Below are positions 51,453-59,926 of a DNA stretch of 64,000 bases, piece by piece. The translations under genes were made by a program, and so were the position numbers. This DNA is from Nocardioides pinisoli. GTDB lineage: Bacteria > Actinomycetota > Actinomycetes > Propionibacteriales > Nocardioidaceae. Location of the stretch: NCBI RefSeq assembly GCF_024199985.1, contig NZ_JANARS010000008.1, positions 62,001 through 126,000 of the forward strand, in the 5' to 3' direction. Position 1 is the first letter of the stretch; every line of letters starts with the position of its first letter. Under the pieces are notes generated by a model. The model did no database searches. It was given only the letters and a program-made list of their open reading frames with translations, and was not told the DNA's origin.

Positions 51453-52172
51453 CTACAGGTCCGGGCGTTCGGATCCTCGTTCACCACGGAGTGGTTGAGG
51501 GTTGCTGCGGTGTGTCGCCCGCGCGGGCGAGGTGGGAGCAGACGGGATCCCGGGCGCCGGAGTCGGGTGGGTGCTGCCGCCCATGTTGGCTCGCCGGATC
51601 AGCTCTGAGACGATCCGGTGCGCCTCGTGGAGGGTCGCGGTGAGGGTCCCCAGACCGGCCTCCGGTTGTCCGGACTCCAGGGACCACTTCGCTGCCGTCA
51701 TCCCCTGGATCAGGGAGTCGTTGATCTCGATCGCCTCCCGGTGCAGCAAGGCCGTCTGCTCGAGCCTTCTACGCTCGGTCTCGCCCTGGCGTGCCCGGTC
51801 GGTGGCCCTGCCCACCAGGAAACCCAGCAGCAGGATGGGCAACGCGCGTGATCCCCATCCCGTAAGACCGAGACTCACGTCCCGCACCACGACCCAAGCA
51901 ACGATCAAGGAGACCGCGACCAGTCCGGCCGTGACGCCTCCTCGTTGACCGAACGCGGTCGCTGCGAGAGCGACCGGCAGGGCGTACAGCATCGAGTAGG
52001 CATCGGCGGCGTCCCCCGCCAGCAGTCGGAGAGCAAGGACCGCTACGAACAGAGCGGCGATGACGCCCACGGCGAGGCATGGTCGTTGCGAGAACCACTG
52101 GTTGCGGGGCCGGGTGCCCAGATGGACGAGGCGCGCTGCGGTCGACATGCCTGTCAGGATGCCCGCCGACAT
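51453..52172 (-). CDS. Membrane sensor-like protein with a DHp-type helix pair but no ATPase domain
   Basis: A 239-residue protein. Four or five hydrophobic segments (CLAVGVIAALFVAVLALRLLAG, AYSMLYALPVALAATAFG, VTAGLVAVSLIVAWVVV, GSRALPILLLGFLVG) form a MASE-like membrane domain. It is followed by a coiled coil (RARQGETERRRLEQTALLHREAIEINDSLIQGMTAAKWSLESGQPEAGLGTLTATL), which resembles the dimerisation/phosphoacceptor helices of HisKA_3 kinases (the HREAIEIND histidine). No GHKL ATPase follows; the tail of 45 residues is proline/serine-rich. Start ATG at 52172 or 52148. An open stretch before the first ATG encodes LPERDFGPFIEP-like residues, so the N-terminus may have been lost. Function unknown. 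Confidence 0.65.
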   Translation of the reverse strand: MSAGILTGMSTAARLVHLGTRPRNQWFSQRPCLAVGVIAALFVAVLALRLLAGDAADAYSMLYALPVALAATAFGQRGGVTAGLVAVSLIVAWVVVRDVSLGLTGWGSRALPILLLGFLVGRATDRARQGETERRRLEQTALLHREAIEINDSLIQGMTAAKWSLESGQPEAGLGTLTATLHEAHRIVSELIRRANMGGSTHPTPAPGIPSAPTSPARATHRSNPQPLRGERGSERPDL

Positions 52173-52405
52173 CGGCTCGATGAAGGGTCCGAAGTCCCTC
52201 TCCGGCAGGTCCTACCTGGTGAGCTCGGGCAGGCGCCTCGTGACCGGCGCTTGATGAAGGGGACCGCGACCTGACGGGCACGGTGCGAAAGACGTGGACA
52301 GCCATGGCACCGAAGGCCGAGACCCCCACGAATGCGACCCCCACCGGCTTTCGACGGGTGCTCGGTCGTTTCCTGCGACGGGTGCTGAAGACGTCGGCCG
52401 GTGGG

Positions 52406-53209
52406 TTACGCGACCGCGATGAACCGCACCCGGAAGTCGACCGGGCCGCGCTCGAGGTAGGTGATGTCGAATCGGCCGGGCGTACGCTGCTCGACCTGGC
52501 TGAGCAGTGGGATCGGGTCATGGTCGGCGACGATCTCCAGGCCCCCGCCCGGAGCCACCGCGTCGAGGGCGCCGAAGATCGTGGCGTGCCGGATGGCGTG
52601 CGGGATCACACGGACGTCCAGCTCGGGGTTCCCGGGCGGGTCCACGGTGCCGCACGCGCAGCTCGAGCCGCCGGGGCCGGTCGCCGACCCGGCGGGGTCC
52701 TCGTGGTCGTGTCCGTCGTGACCGCCACCGAGCACCTGGTGCATGCCCTCGAGCAGCCCGGCGATCGAGTGGTTCGGCGACGCGGCGAGCAGTGGCAGCA
52801 CCTGGTCGTTCTCCTTGTCCAGGTGCACCGTGAAGAGCGCCTGGAGGGCACGCGCGGCGGCTGCCGCGGTCACGTGCGTGTCGGCCTTCTCGACCTCGTC
52901 GACCATCGCGACGATGGCGACGTGCTCGGCGAGCATCGCATCGACCAGGAGACGCCCCTCGGTCAGCTCGCGGGCTGCCGGGTAGAGGGTCTGCTCCTCG
53001 GCCAACGCGTGCGGCACGAGCGATTGCCGGGCCCAGGCGACGAGGCGGCTGCGGGCGCTGGTGGCCTCGCCGGCGTCGGCAGCGTTGGCAGCGTCGGCGA
53101 GGTTGGCGACGAGCAGGGCCAGCTCGCCGGACATCTGGGCGTGGTGGTTCTTCACGGCTTCCACGGCCTCGGCATCGGCCGGGTCGGAAGCGATCGTGAG
53201 GGTGGTCAT
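52406..53209 (-). CDS. Hemerythrin-domain protein with C-terminal DUF2249
   Basis: A 267-residue fusion. The N-terminal hemerythrin/HHE four-helix domain (about residues 10-150) has metal-ligand motifs in KNHHAQMSGELALLV, SLVPHALAEEQTLYP, MLAEHVAIVAMVDEVE and FTVHLDKENDQVLPLL. Such domains bind di-iron centres that react with O2 or NO. A cysteine- and histidine-containing linker (GGGHDGHDHED, SSCACGTVD) leads to a DUF2249 domain (about 190-267: LDVRVIPHAIRHATIFGALD, EIVADHDPIPLLSQV). DUF2249 proteins frequently occur with denitrification genes. The ATG has a GAGAGG site 7 bases upstream. It diverges from the regulator and the nitrite-reductase operon, so a role in NO handling is inferred. Confidence 0.88.
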   Translation of the reverse strand: MTTLTIASDPADAEAVEAVKNHHAQMSGELALLVANLADAANAADAGEATSARSRLVAWARQSLVPHALAEEQTLYPAARELTEGRLLVDAMLAEHVAIVAMVDEVEKADTHVTAAAAARALQALFTVHLDKENDQVLPLLAASPNHSIAGLLEGMHQVLGGGHDGHDHEDPAGSATGPGGSSCACGTVDPPGNPELDVRVIPHAIRHATIFGALDAVAPGGGLEIVADHDPIPLLSQVEQRTPGRFDITYLERGPVDFRVRFIAVA

Positions 53210-53228
53210 GGGAGGTCCTCTCGGAGTT

Positions 53229-53256
53229 CGGGTTCTAATAACATACAATAAACCCC
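53229..53256. promoter_or_regulatory. AT-rich divergent promoter/operator of the nitrite/NO cluster
   Basis: TTCTAATAACATACAATAAA is an AT-rich patch in otherwise GC-rich DNA. On the plus strand TACAAT (53244-53249) is a near-consensus -10 that ends 7 bases before the regulator GTG at 53257. On the minus strand TATGTTATT overlaps it and would drive the hemerythrin gene with a leader containing GAGAGG. The shared site is a likely target of the regulator itself. Confidence 0.6.
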
Positions 53257-53901
53257 GTGGAAAAAGATGCGGGTCCCCCCTCGGGTGTCGATCGGGCGCC
53301 GACGGGCGCCCAGGGTCGTGTCCTGGCCGCGCTCGCGCAGCGGGACTCACCCACGACGCTGGCCGAGCTGGCAGAGATCACCGGCCTGCACGACAACACG
53401 TTGCGCGGCCACCTCGATGCGCTCCATCAGGCCGGTCATGTCTCGCGTGTGCGGGTCACGCCGACCGGGCGCGGTCGCCCCGCCTGGTCGTATGTGGCCC
53501 GCGAGGCGCCCTACGCCGCCCTGGCCCTCGCCCTGTCCCGCGGCCTCGAGAACACTCCCGGCGGCACCGCCCGCGAGGCCGGCGAGTCCGGGGGGCGAGC
53601 CTGGGGTGAGCAGCTGCGCGAGCTGTTCGACATCGACGACCGGCCACCGCAGGAGCGACTCATGCTCGCCCTCGAGCACGTGGGTTTCAGACCCGAGATC
53701 TCAGCCGGCCGGACGTCCGTCAGATTGACCCGGTGTCCCTTCATCGACACCGCCCGCGTCCATCCGGAGGCCGTCTGCAGCGTGCACCTCGGGCTCATCC
53801 AGGGGGTGTTGGGTCAGTCCCTCGAGCGAGCCGCGTTGCAGCCCTTCGCCGAGCCGGGTGCCTGCCTGGTCACGCTCGCGGAGCCGGTGACGCGGGCATG
53901 A
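53257..53901 (+). CDS. HTH transcriptional regulator with a cysteine-containing C-terminal domain (SufR/ArsR-like)
   Basis: A 214-residue regulator. The winged helix-turn-helix occupies residues about 18-82: QGRVLAALAQRDSPTTLAEL, then ITGLHDNTLRGHLDALHQAG. The C-terminal domain has LTRCPFIDTARVHPEAVCSVHLGLIQGVLG with Cys160, Cys174 and His177, and Cys203 near the end. This arrangement resembles iron-sulfur-binding SufR-like regulators, so a redox- or NO-sensing cluster is plausible. GTG at 53257 follows a TACAAT -10 element; the stop overlaps the NnrS-like gene ATG (ATGA). It probably regulates the divergent hemerythrin gene and its own nitrite-reductase operon. Ligand is inference. Confidence 0.85.
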   Translation: MEKDAGPPSGVDRAPTGAQGRVLAALAQRDSPTTLAELAEITGLHDNTLRGHLDALHQAGHVSRVRVTPTGRGRPAWSYVAREAPYAALALALSRGLENTPGGTAREAGESGGRAWGEQLRELFDIDDRPPQERLMLALEHVGFRPEISAGRTSVRLTRCPFIDTARVHPEAVCSVHLGLIQGVLGQSLERAALQPFAEPGACLVTLAEPVTRA

Positions 53902-55070
53902 CAGCAGCACGCCTCCCCGCGGCGCGAACGCTGTTCGCGCTCCCTGCCGGTCTGGCCCTGCTGGTCGGGACAGACGCCGGCCTCGGTCTCCTGGACGCGT
54001 GGCCCCCGGTGGGCTCCGGTCGCCTCGGCGAGATCCACGGCATCCTCATGGTGCTCGGCTTCGTCGGCACCCTGGTCGCCCTGGAGCGGGCGGTCGCGCT
54101 CCGCCGTCCGATCGGCTACGCGGCCCCCGCCCTGCTGGGGCTCGGGGCACTGCTGCTCGTCCCCGGGCCCACCGGCGAGATCGGCGCCTCCCTGATCACC
54201 GCCGGCGCGCTCGCGCTGTGCCTGCTCTACGTCCCGCTGTGGCGGCGCAACCGTGATGAGGCGGTCCTGGTGTCCGCCCTCGGCGCGGTGTGTGCCCTGG
54301 GCGGTGCGTTGTTGTGGCGCGGCGGGGCGGACGTCTCCCAGACCCTTCCGTGGCTGGCCGGCTTCGTGGTCCTGACCATCGGCGGCGAACGCCTCGAGCT
54401 GGCGCGCCTGGCCATGCCACCGACTGCCGGGCGCGACCTGGTCCTGCTCGGCAGCGGCCTGGCGGGCGCCATCGTGGCGGCGACACTGTGGCCGGCCGTG
54501 GGAACGCCGCTGCTGGGCGCCGCACTCCTCGCGCTGACCTCGTGGCTCGTACGTCACGACGTGTCCCGACGCACGATCAACAGTGCGGGCCTGCCCAGGT
54601 TCGCCGCCAGCTGCATGCTCGCCGGCCAGGCCTGGCTCGTCGTCGCCGGGACCATCTGGCTGCTGGCCGGCGCGACCGTGGAGGGAGCGACCTACGACGC
54701 CGTGGTGCACGCGGTCTTCCTGGGCTTCACGATATCGATGATCATGGCCCACGCCCCCTCGATCCTGCCCGCTGTGACCCGGGTGGCGCTGCCCTATGGT
54801 CCGGTGATGTACGCCCCGTGGTTGCTGCTCCAGCTCTCGCTCGTCCTGCGGCTGTGGGGCGGGGACGCCCTGGGCAGCGAGCTGGCGCGCCGCATCGGTG
54901 GTGCCGGCAACGCGATCGCGCTGCTGCTTTTCCTCGCCGTCGTGATCGTCAGCGCGATCCGCGGGGTACCCGCGAAGCCGACGGCCCCGCCGGCCGTCAG
55001 GACCGGCCCGTCGAGCGGCCTCTCGACGGGCTCGTCAGCCGAGTCGACGACCCAGGCGGTGCCGTGGTGA
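53898..55070 (+). CDS. NnrS-like multi-span membrane protein
   Basis: A 390-residue protein with about 11-12 hydrophobic segments and almost no soluble domains. GRLGEIHGILMVLGFVGTLVALERAVALRR near residues 38-67 has a conserved histidine beside a membrane segment, and VHAVFLGFTISMIMAHAPSIL near residue 275 has two more. Histidine-containing membrane helices and the link to nitrite reductase recall NnrS, a haem- and copper-containing protein of the NO response, but overall similarity to classical NnrS cannot be verified by eye. ATG overlaps the regulator stop. The stop overlaps the GTG of the nitrite-reductase fusion. The last 35 residues are serine/threonine/proline-rich. Confidence 0.7.
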   Translation: MTAARLPAARTLFALPAGLALLVGTDAGLGLLDAWPPVGSGRLGEIHGILMVLGFVGTLVALERAVALRRPIGYAAPALLGLGALLLVPGPTGEIGASLITAGALALCLLYVPLWRRNRDEAVLVSALGAVCALGGALLWRGGADVSQTLPWLAGFVVLTIGGERLELARLAMPPTAGRDLVLLGSGLAGAIVAATLWPAVGTPLLGAALLALTSWLVRHDVSRRTINSAGLPRFAASCMLAGQAWLVVAGTIWLLAGATVEGATYDAVVHAVFLGFTISMIMAHAPSILPAVTRVALPYGPVMYAPWLLLQLSLVLRLWGGDALGSELARRIGGAGNAIALLLFLAVVIVSAIRGVPAKPTAPPAVRTGPSSGLSTGSSAESTTQAVPW

Positions 55071-57718
55071 AGATCGCGATCGGCGCACGGGCGCCCGAGG
55101 TCGAGACCGGCTCGCGGGGGTTCTGGCCGTTGCGCGACCTGCCCGTCGTGTTCTGGCTGCTCGGTGTGACCGTCGTGTCCTTGGCCCACCCCTTCCTCCC
55201 GGTACCGCGCTGGCTGATGATCCACCTGCTCGTGCTCGGCGCGGCCGGCCACTCGATCCTGGTGTGGAGCCGCTACTTCGCCGATACCCTGGTGCGCCTG
55301 CCGGCCACCCCTCGGCGGGAGCAGTCCCAGCGCCTGCTCCTGTTCAACGCCGGCGTGCTCCTGGTCGCCATCGGCGTGCCTGCCACGCTCTGGTGGCTGG
55401 TGGTCGTCGGCGCGCTCGGCATCGCGGCCGCGGTCGGCTGGCACGTGGGGAGCCTCCTCAATGGTCTGCGCACCGGGTTCGCGTCGCGCTTCTCCAGCAC
55501 CATCTGGTTCTACATCGCCGCCGGGGCCCTGCTGCTGGTCGGCATCACGCTCGGCACCTGGCTGGCGGCCCACCCGGGCGAACCACTCCACACGCGGCTG
55601 CAGCTCGCCCACGTCACGGTCAACCTGCTCGGCTGGATCGGCCTGACCGTCCTCGGCACCGTGGTGACGCTCGGCCCGACGATGCTTCGCACCCGGATCG
55701 TCGAGGGGGCGGAGAAGCACTCCCGACAGGCCTTGCCCGTGCTGCTGGGCGGCATTGCGCTGGTGGTCGCCGCGGTCTGGGCGGACGTCGTGCTCGTGGC
55801 GGCTGCCGGGCTCCTGATGTACGCCGTCGGCGTCGTGCTCGTGGTGTGGCCCCTGGTGCGAGCGGCCCGGCGCAAGCCCCCGGTCTCCTTCCCCGCGTGG
55901 TCGCTCGCCGCGGGCATGGTGTGGCTGGTCGTCCTGTTGGCGGCGCTCGTCGCGCAGGTGGCGTGGGGGGTGCTCCACTCCGGCTCGTGGCTCGAGGTCG
56001 GCAGGATCTTCGAGCAGTACACCCCTTACCTGGCCGCCGGCTTCGTGGCCCAGGTCCTGCTCGGCGCCCTGTCGTACCTCATCCCGGTGGTCATGGGCGG
56101 CGGCCCGGCCGCCGTGCGGGCCACCAACCGCGACCTGGACGCGGGCGGTGCCCTGCGCGTGAGCCTGACCAACCTGGGCCTGGTCGTCTGCGTGCTGCCG
56201 GTCCCGAGCCTGGTGCGCGTCGCCGCGTCCGTGCTCGTCCTGGCCGCGCTGGCATCGTTCGTCCCGATCCTGCTGCGGGCCATCCGACGTCGACGTACGG
56301 CGCCCGCTGGGGCCCGCGAGACCACACCGCGTCCCCCCGGCCAGACCACCGGCATGGCCGTCGTCGGCCTCGCCCTGGTCATGACCGCGGTGGCCGTCGG
56401 CGGCTCCCTGGATCCGGCCAGCCTGGGCGGACTGCCGCGGTCGGCTGCCGGCGGAGTCACTGCGACCGGGCACACGACCACCGTCACGGTCGAGGGCAAG
56501 GACATGCGCTTCACGCCCTCGAGCATCGAGGTGAGGGTCGGTGACCGGCTGGTGATCACGGTCGAGAACACCGACCCGACCGACGTGCACGACCTCGTCC
56601 TCGAGACCGGCCACGACACCGGACGGCTCGCGCCCGGGGACTCCGCGGTCATCGACGTCGGGGTGATCGGACGCAACCTCGACGGCTGGTGCTCGGTCGT
56701 CGGGCACAAGCAGATGGGCATGGTGCTGGCCATCGAGGTTGTCGGGTCCGCGGTCGCCGCCACCGACGCCGCCACGCCAAAGGGGACCGACGACCCGGCG
56801 CTCGGCGACCTCGGGTCCGACGTCCACGGCGCCGGCCACGAGATCGCGACGGGTGAGCCCGCCGACGGCACGGTCATCCCCGATCCCGTGCTGCCGCCGC
56901 TGGAGCCCGGACGCGTCCACCGACACACGTTCACCGTCACCGAGCAGGGCATGGAGGTCGCTCCGGGCGTCACCCAGGAGATGTGGACCTACGACGGGTC
57001 TGCTCCCGGACCGACGCTGCACGGCCGGGTCGGGGACACCTTCGTCATCCGGCTTGTCAACGAGGGGGCGCTGGGCCACTCCATCGACTTCCATGCCGGT
57101 CAGCGCGCGCCGGACAAGGTGATGGTGACGATTCCGCCGGGGGAGTCGCTCACCTACCGGTTCACCGCGACCCGCGCCGGCATCTGGATGTACCACTGCT
57201 CGTCGATGCCGATGAGCGCCCACATCGCCGCCGGCCTGTTCGGCGCCGTCGTGATCGATCCGCCGGATCTGCCCGCCGTCGACGCGTCCTACGTGCTGGT
57301 GCAGTCCGAGCACTACTACGGGCCCGAGGGCCAGCCGGTCGACATGGACAAGCTGCTGACCGAGGAGCCCGACGTGGTGGCGTTCAACGGCTACCACAAC
57401 GCCTACGACCACGCGCCACTCCAGGTGAAGGTCGGCGAGCGGGTGCGGATCTGGCTGCTCGACGCCGGGCCCAACCGTCCGTTGTCGTTCCACGTCGTCG
57501 GCGGCCAGTTCGACCGGACCTGGTTCGAGGGCGACTGGCTGCTCGGCTCCGCCGCTGCACCCGCCCGCACCGGAGGCTCGCAGGCGCTCTCGCTGGCACC
57601 GGCCCAGGGAGGGTTCGTGGAGATGGTCTTCGACGAGCCCGGGCGCTACCCCCTGGTCAACCACGTGATGATCGACGCCGAGCGCGGCGCCCACGGCGTC
57701 ATCGAGGTCACGCGCTGA
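55067..57718 (+). CDS. Multi-domain membrane-fused copper nitrite reductase (NirK/AniA-like)
   Basis: An 883-residue fusion. Residues about 20-440 are a membrane domain with 10-12 segments. A single cupredoxin (about 462-565) follows, with a full type 1 copper set: His508, Cys542, His547 and Met550 or Met552. From about 607 a two-domain multicopper oxidase of the nitrite-reductase type begins. His671 in HSIDFHAG, with Asp674 and His676, Cys711 beside His710 (YHC), His719 (SAHIAAG) and His809 (SFHVVGG) are the type 1, type 2 and catalytic residues of AniA/NirK. The axial methionine position reads Leu724. Nitrite reduction to NO at the outer face is the inferred role. A GTG one codon earlier (55064) is possible. 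Confidence 0.88.
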   Translation: MKIAIGARAPEVETGSRGFWPLRDLPVVFWLLGVTVVSLAHPFLPVPRWLMIHLLVLGAAGHSILVWSRYFADTLVRLPATPRREQSQRLLLFNAGVLLVAIGVPATLWWLVVVGALGIAAAVGWHVGSLLNGLRTGFASRFSSTIWFYIAAGALLLVGITLGTWLAAHPGEPLHTRLQLAHVTVNLLGWIGLTVLGTVVTLGPTMLRTRIVEGAEKHSRQALPVLLGGIALVVAAVWADVVLVAAAGLLMYAVGVVLVVWPLVRAARRKPPVSFPAWSLAAGMVWLVVLLAALVAQVAWGVLHSGSWLEVGRIFEQYTPYLAAGFVAQVLLGALSYLIPVVMGGGPAAVRATNRDLDAGGALRVSLTNLGLVVCVLPVPSLVRVAASVLVLAALASFVPILLRAIRRRRTAPAGARETTPRPPGQTTGMAVVGLALVMTAVAVGGSLDPASLGGLPRSAAGGVTATGHTTTVTVEGKDMRFTPSSIEVRVGDRLVITVENTDPTDVHDLVLETGHDTGRLAPGDSAVIDVGVIGRNLDGWCSVVGHKQMGMVLAIEVVGSAVAATDAATPKGTDDPALGDLGSDVHGAGHEIATGEPADGTVIPDPVLPPLEPGRVHRHTFTVTEQGMEVAPGVTQEMWTYDGSAPGPTLHGRVGDTFVIRLVNEGALGHSIDFHAGQRAPDKVMVTIPPGESLTYRFTATRAGIWMYHCSSMPMSAHIAAGLFGAVVIDPPDLPAVDASYVLVQSEHYYGPEGQPVDMDKLLTEEPDVVAFNGYHNAYDHAPLQVKVGERVRIWLLDAGPNRPLSFHVVGGQFDRTWFEGDWLLGSAAAPARTGGSQALSLAPAQGGFVEMVFDEPGRYPLVNHVMIDAERGAHGVIEVTR

Positions 57719-57730
57719 GACCCCCGTCTT

Positions 57731-57758
57731 CCACGCGCGTCGCCCTTCGCGTGCGTGG
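57731..57758 (+). terminator. Hairpin after the nitrite reductase gene
   Basis: CCACGCGCG (57731-57739) pairs with CGTGCGTGG (57750-57758), one mismatch, 10-base loop, 12 bases after the stop. The rest of the gap to 58013 shows no convincing gene. Confidence 0.5.
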
Positions 57759-58013
57759 CACTCCCCAGGCGCGGTCATCCCGGCACTGAGCCAACCGTGC
57801 TGACGAGGTCGGGACCTTCGGCCCGACCGGCTGGGCATGAGGCCACTGCTCGACTGCACGTGGGTGAGGTGTGCTGTACGGGAGGGATTGCGTCATGAGG
57901 ACGATGGACAGGTCGAAGGGGTCGCAGCGGCCGCTCACGTCGACGTCGCAGACGAGCCGACGGCGGTGGGCGCTGCTCGCTCGACGCATCGGCACCGACC
58001 AGGAGATGCAGAC

Positions 58014-58865
58014 ATGAGCGCGCGCAACGTCGTCACCACCGCTCGAACCTCCCACCACAGCCCACGGCGGCTGCACCGGTGGGTGGTCGCCCATCCGGTG
58101 GCCGCCTACGCCGTCCTCGCCTACGCGCTGTCGTGGATCCTGTGGGCGCCCACGGTGATCGGCGGCGGGGGACCAGTGGTCGTCGCCCTGTTCTTCATCG
58201 GAGCGCTCGGCCCAGCGTGCGCCGCCGTGATCGTGACCCGGGCCATCGGCTCATCGCTTCGCCCATGGGCGCGGCAGGTCGTGAAGTGGCGGGTGCCGCT
58301 CAGGTACTACGTCTACGCCCTCGGGCTGCCCGCGCTGCTCCTCGGCATCGTGAACGTCGTACTGGTCCTGGCTGGCCAGGACGTCGACCTGTCCCTGCTG
58401 GGCGAGCGGCTGCCGGCCTACCTCGGGACCTTCCTGCTCGTCGTCACCATCGGTGGCGGCTTCGAGGAACCCGGCTGGCGCGGCTTCGCGCTCCCACGGC
58501 TGCAGGCCCAGCGCAGTCCGTTGAAGGCGACGTTGATCCTCGGCCTCGTGTGGGGTGGCTGGCACCTTCCGCTCTACGGACTGGGCGCTGTCGGCCCCTT
58601 CCTCTTCGTCTTCTTCTACACCTGGCTCTACAACCGCACCGGCAGCGTGCTGCTCTGCATCCTCCTGCACGCCAGCTTCACCCCCGCACTGGACCACCTG
58701 ATCCTGCGCGACGACAACCTCGGCGTCGACCTCGCCATCCTGGCGACCCTCACGGCCGCCGCGGCCGCGCTCGTGGCACTCACGAAGGGTCGTCTCGGCT
58801 ACGACCCGGCCACCTGCACCGACCTCGATCGAGACGAAGGGGAGGAGTCACCAGGCACCAGCTGA
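58014..58865 (+). CDS. CPBP-family intramembrane metalloprotease-like protein
   Basis: A 283-residue membrane protein of the CPBP (Abi/CAAX protease-like) family. Eight or so hydrophobic segments carry the motifs FEEPGWRGFALPRLQ (motif 1, EExxxR), WGGWHLP (motif 2) and LLHASFTPALDHL (motif 3), which form the catalytic glutamate/histidine site. Some members process prenylated or bacteriocin-like peptides. The ATG has an AGGAG site 8 bases upstream. Neighbours do not indicate its substrate. Confidence 0.9.
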   Translation: MSARNVVTTARTSHHSPRRLHRWVVAHPVAAYAVLAYALSWILWAPTVIGGGGPVVVALFFIGALGPACAAVIVTRAIGSSLRPWARQVVKWRVPLRYYVYALGLPALLLGIVNVVLVLAGQDVDLSLLGERLPAYLGTFLLVVTIGGGFEEPGWRGFALPRLQAQRSPLKATLILGLVWGGWHLPLYGLGAVGPFLFVFFYTWLYNRTGSVLLCILLHASFTPALDHLILRDDNLGVDLAILATLTAAAAALVALTKGRLGYDPATCTDLDRDEGEESPGTS

Positions 58866-59326
58866 AGAGGGGATCGGTCAGGGCGCTGACCAGCGACCAC
58901 GGGGGTGGCGTCGAGCAGCAGGGTGGGCGCTCACCATGTTCGCCGGACCGAGCCCCGGACCTACGTGGCCAGCGTCCCGTGAGGATCCCGTCCACGAGGA
59001 ACGTGGGAACCGCCGCGGCCACCACCACGCCCAGGGCGACGCACAGGCGGCGGGTTGGGGGGCTCACCCCCTCGGCCGTGGCACTCGAGCCGCCGAACAG
59101 CAGCCGATGGGAGCAGGACCCTGCTCTGGCTGCTCATCGCGCCTCCCTGGGTGCGGGCTCCGGAGATGAGGAATCCCTCCATGACGCCCGTATCGCCAGT
59201 CCGCACACTCGTCATCGGCCTGAGTCGCAGGCAGTGCCGAAGGTCCCCACGCAGGCACCCGTCGGCCTCTGGGCTCGGGTTGCCGATGCGACGAGGGTGG
59301 AGGTGACTCGGAAAGGGGCCCTCGCC
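58866..59326. other. Gene-poor interval, possible minus-strand small ORF
   Basis: No plus-strand gene is supported. On the minus strand a GTG at 59067, preceded by GAGGGG, opens a frame whose first 35 residues have a basic start and a hydrophobic core (LCVALGVVVAAAVPTFLVDG), like a short signal anchor. The sequence after it is low-complexity and overlaps the end of the CPBP gene. It may be a decayed or very small membrane protein; support is weak. Confidence 0.25.
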
Positions 59327-59755
59327 ATGACCAAGACACGGATCAGGACAATCTTCTGGGGGAGTTTGCTCGCGGCTGCCGCCGGACTCGTCATGCTCGT
59401 GGTGACCGGTGGACTCGCGTACGCGAGCGACAGCTTCGAGATGGACGGCCCCGACGTCGTGGGGATCAGGTCGACGCCCTTCGGCTGGACCATGATCATC
59501 CTGGCGGCGACGTCGCTGCTGGTGATGCTCGCCGGCGCCGTGGGCCAGTTCGTGGCGTGGGTCGGTGCCGTGCTCAACACCGCCCAGCTCGACGACAAGA
59601 CCTGGTTCGTCGTGCTGCTGGTCACCGGGGTCCTCAGCTTCGGCTTCGTGGCGATGATCGCCTACCTGATCGCTGGGCCGGACGACCGCCCGACCGCACA
59701 CCGACCGCAACGACCCGACCACCATGACACGGTGACCCCCGGCCGCGCTGCCTAG
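59327..59755 (+). CDS. Three-span membrane protein of unknown function
   Basis: A 142-residue protein with three hydrophobic segments: IFWGSLLAAAAGLVMLVVTGGLAYA, MIILAATSLLVMLAGAVGQFVAWVG and TWFVVLLVTGVLSFGFVAMIAYLIA. Segment 1 could alternatively be a signal sequence with cleavage after AYA. The loop between 1 and 2 (FEMDGPDVVGIRSTPFGW) should be outside. The tail is histidine/proline-rich (HRPQRPDHHD). ATG at 59327 with GAAAGGGG about 9 bases upstream; a GTG at 59304 is a possible alternative. I do not recognise a family. Confidence 0.7.
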   Translation: MTKTRIRTIFWGSLLAAAAGLVMLVVTGGLAYASDSFEMDGPDVVGIRSTPFGWTMIILAATSLLVMLAGAVGQFVAWVGAVLNTAQLDDKTWFVVLLVTGVLSFGFVAMIAYLIAGPDDRPTAHRPQRPDHHDTVTPGRAA

Positions 59756-59863
59756 CTCCGGCAGGGCGTGTCCCAGGCCTGCCCGGGTCGCCTCTCCTCC
59801 GACGGTCTGGTGTCCGTCCGGTCCCAGGACCCTGCCCACCGCTGCGGCGCGCACCATCTGGCG

Positions 59864-59907
59864 ACCGCCGGAAGGCGGTTCACCTGACCCCGCAACGCTA
59901 CGCGGGG
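59864..59907. terminator. Two small hairpins between convergent genes
   Basis: ACCGCC-GGAA-GGCGGT (59864-59879) and CCCCGC-8 bases-GCGGGG (59888-59907) lie between the stops of the membrane-protein gene and DUF5655. Either could end transcription. Confidence 0.4.
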
Positions 59908-59926
59908 GCCGCTGGAGCGGGTCGGG

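Noticed and set aside
52283..53251. Plus-strand ORF antisense to the hemerythrin-DUF2249 gene
   Set aside because: Its composition is that of an antisense shadow, and the minus strand has clear HHE and DUF2249 motifs.
50593..59907. Integrative element or prophage carrying the nitrite cluster
   Set aside because: No integrase, tRNA target, direct-repeat attachment sites or phage genes were seen; base composition is like the rest of the window.
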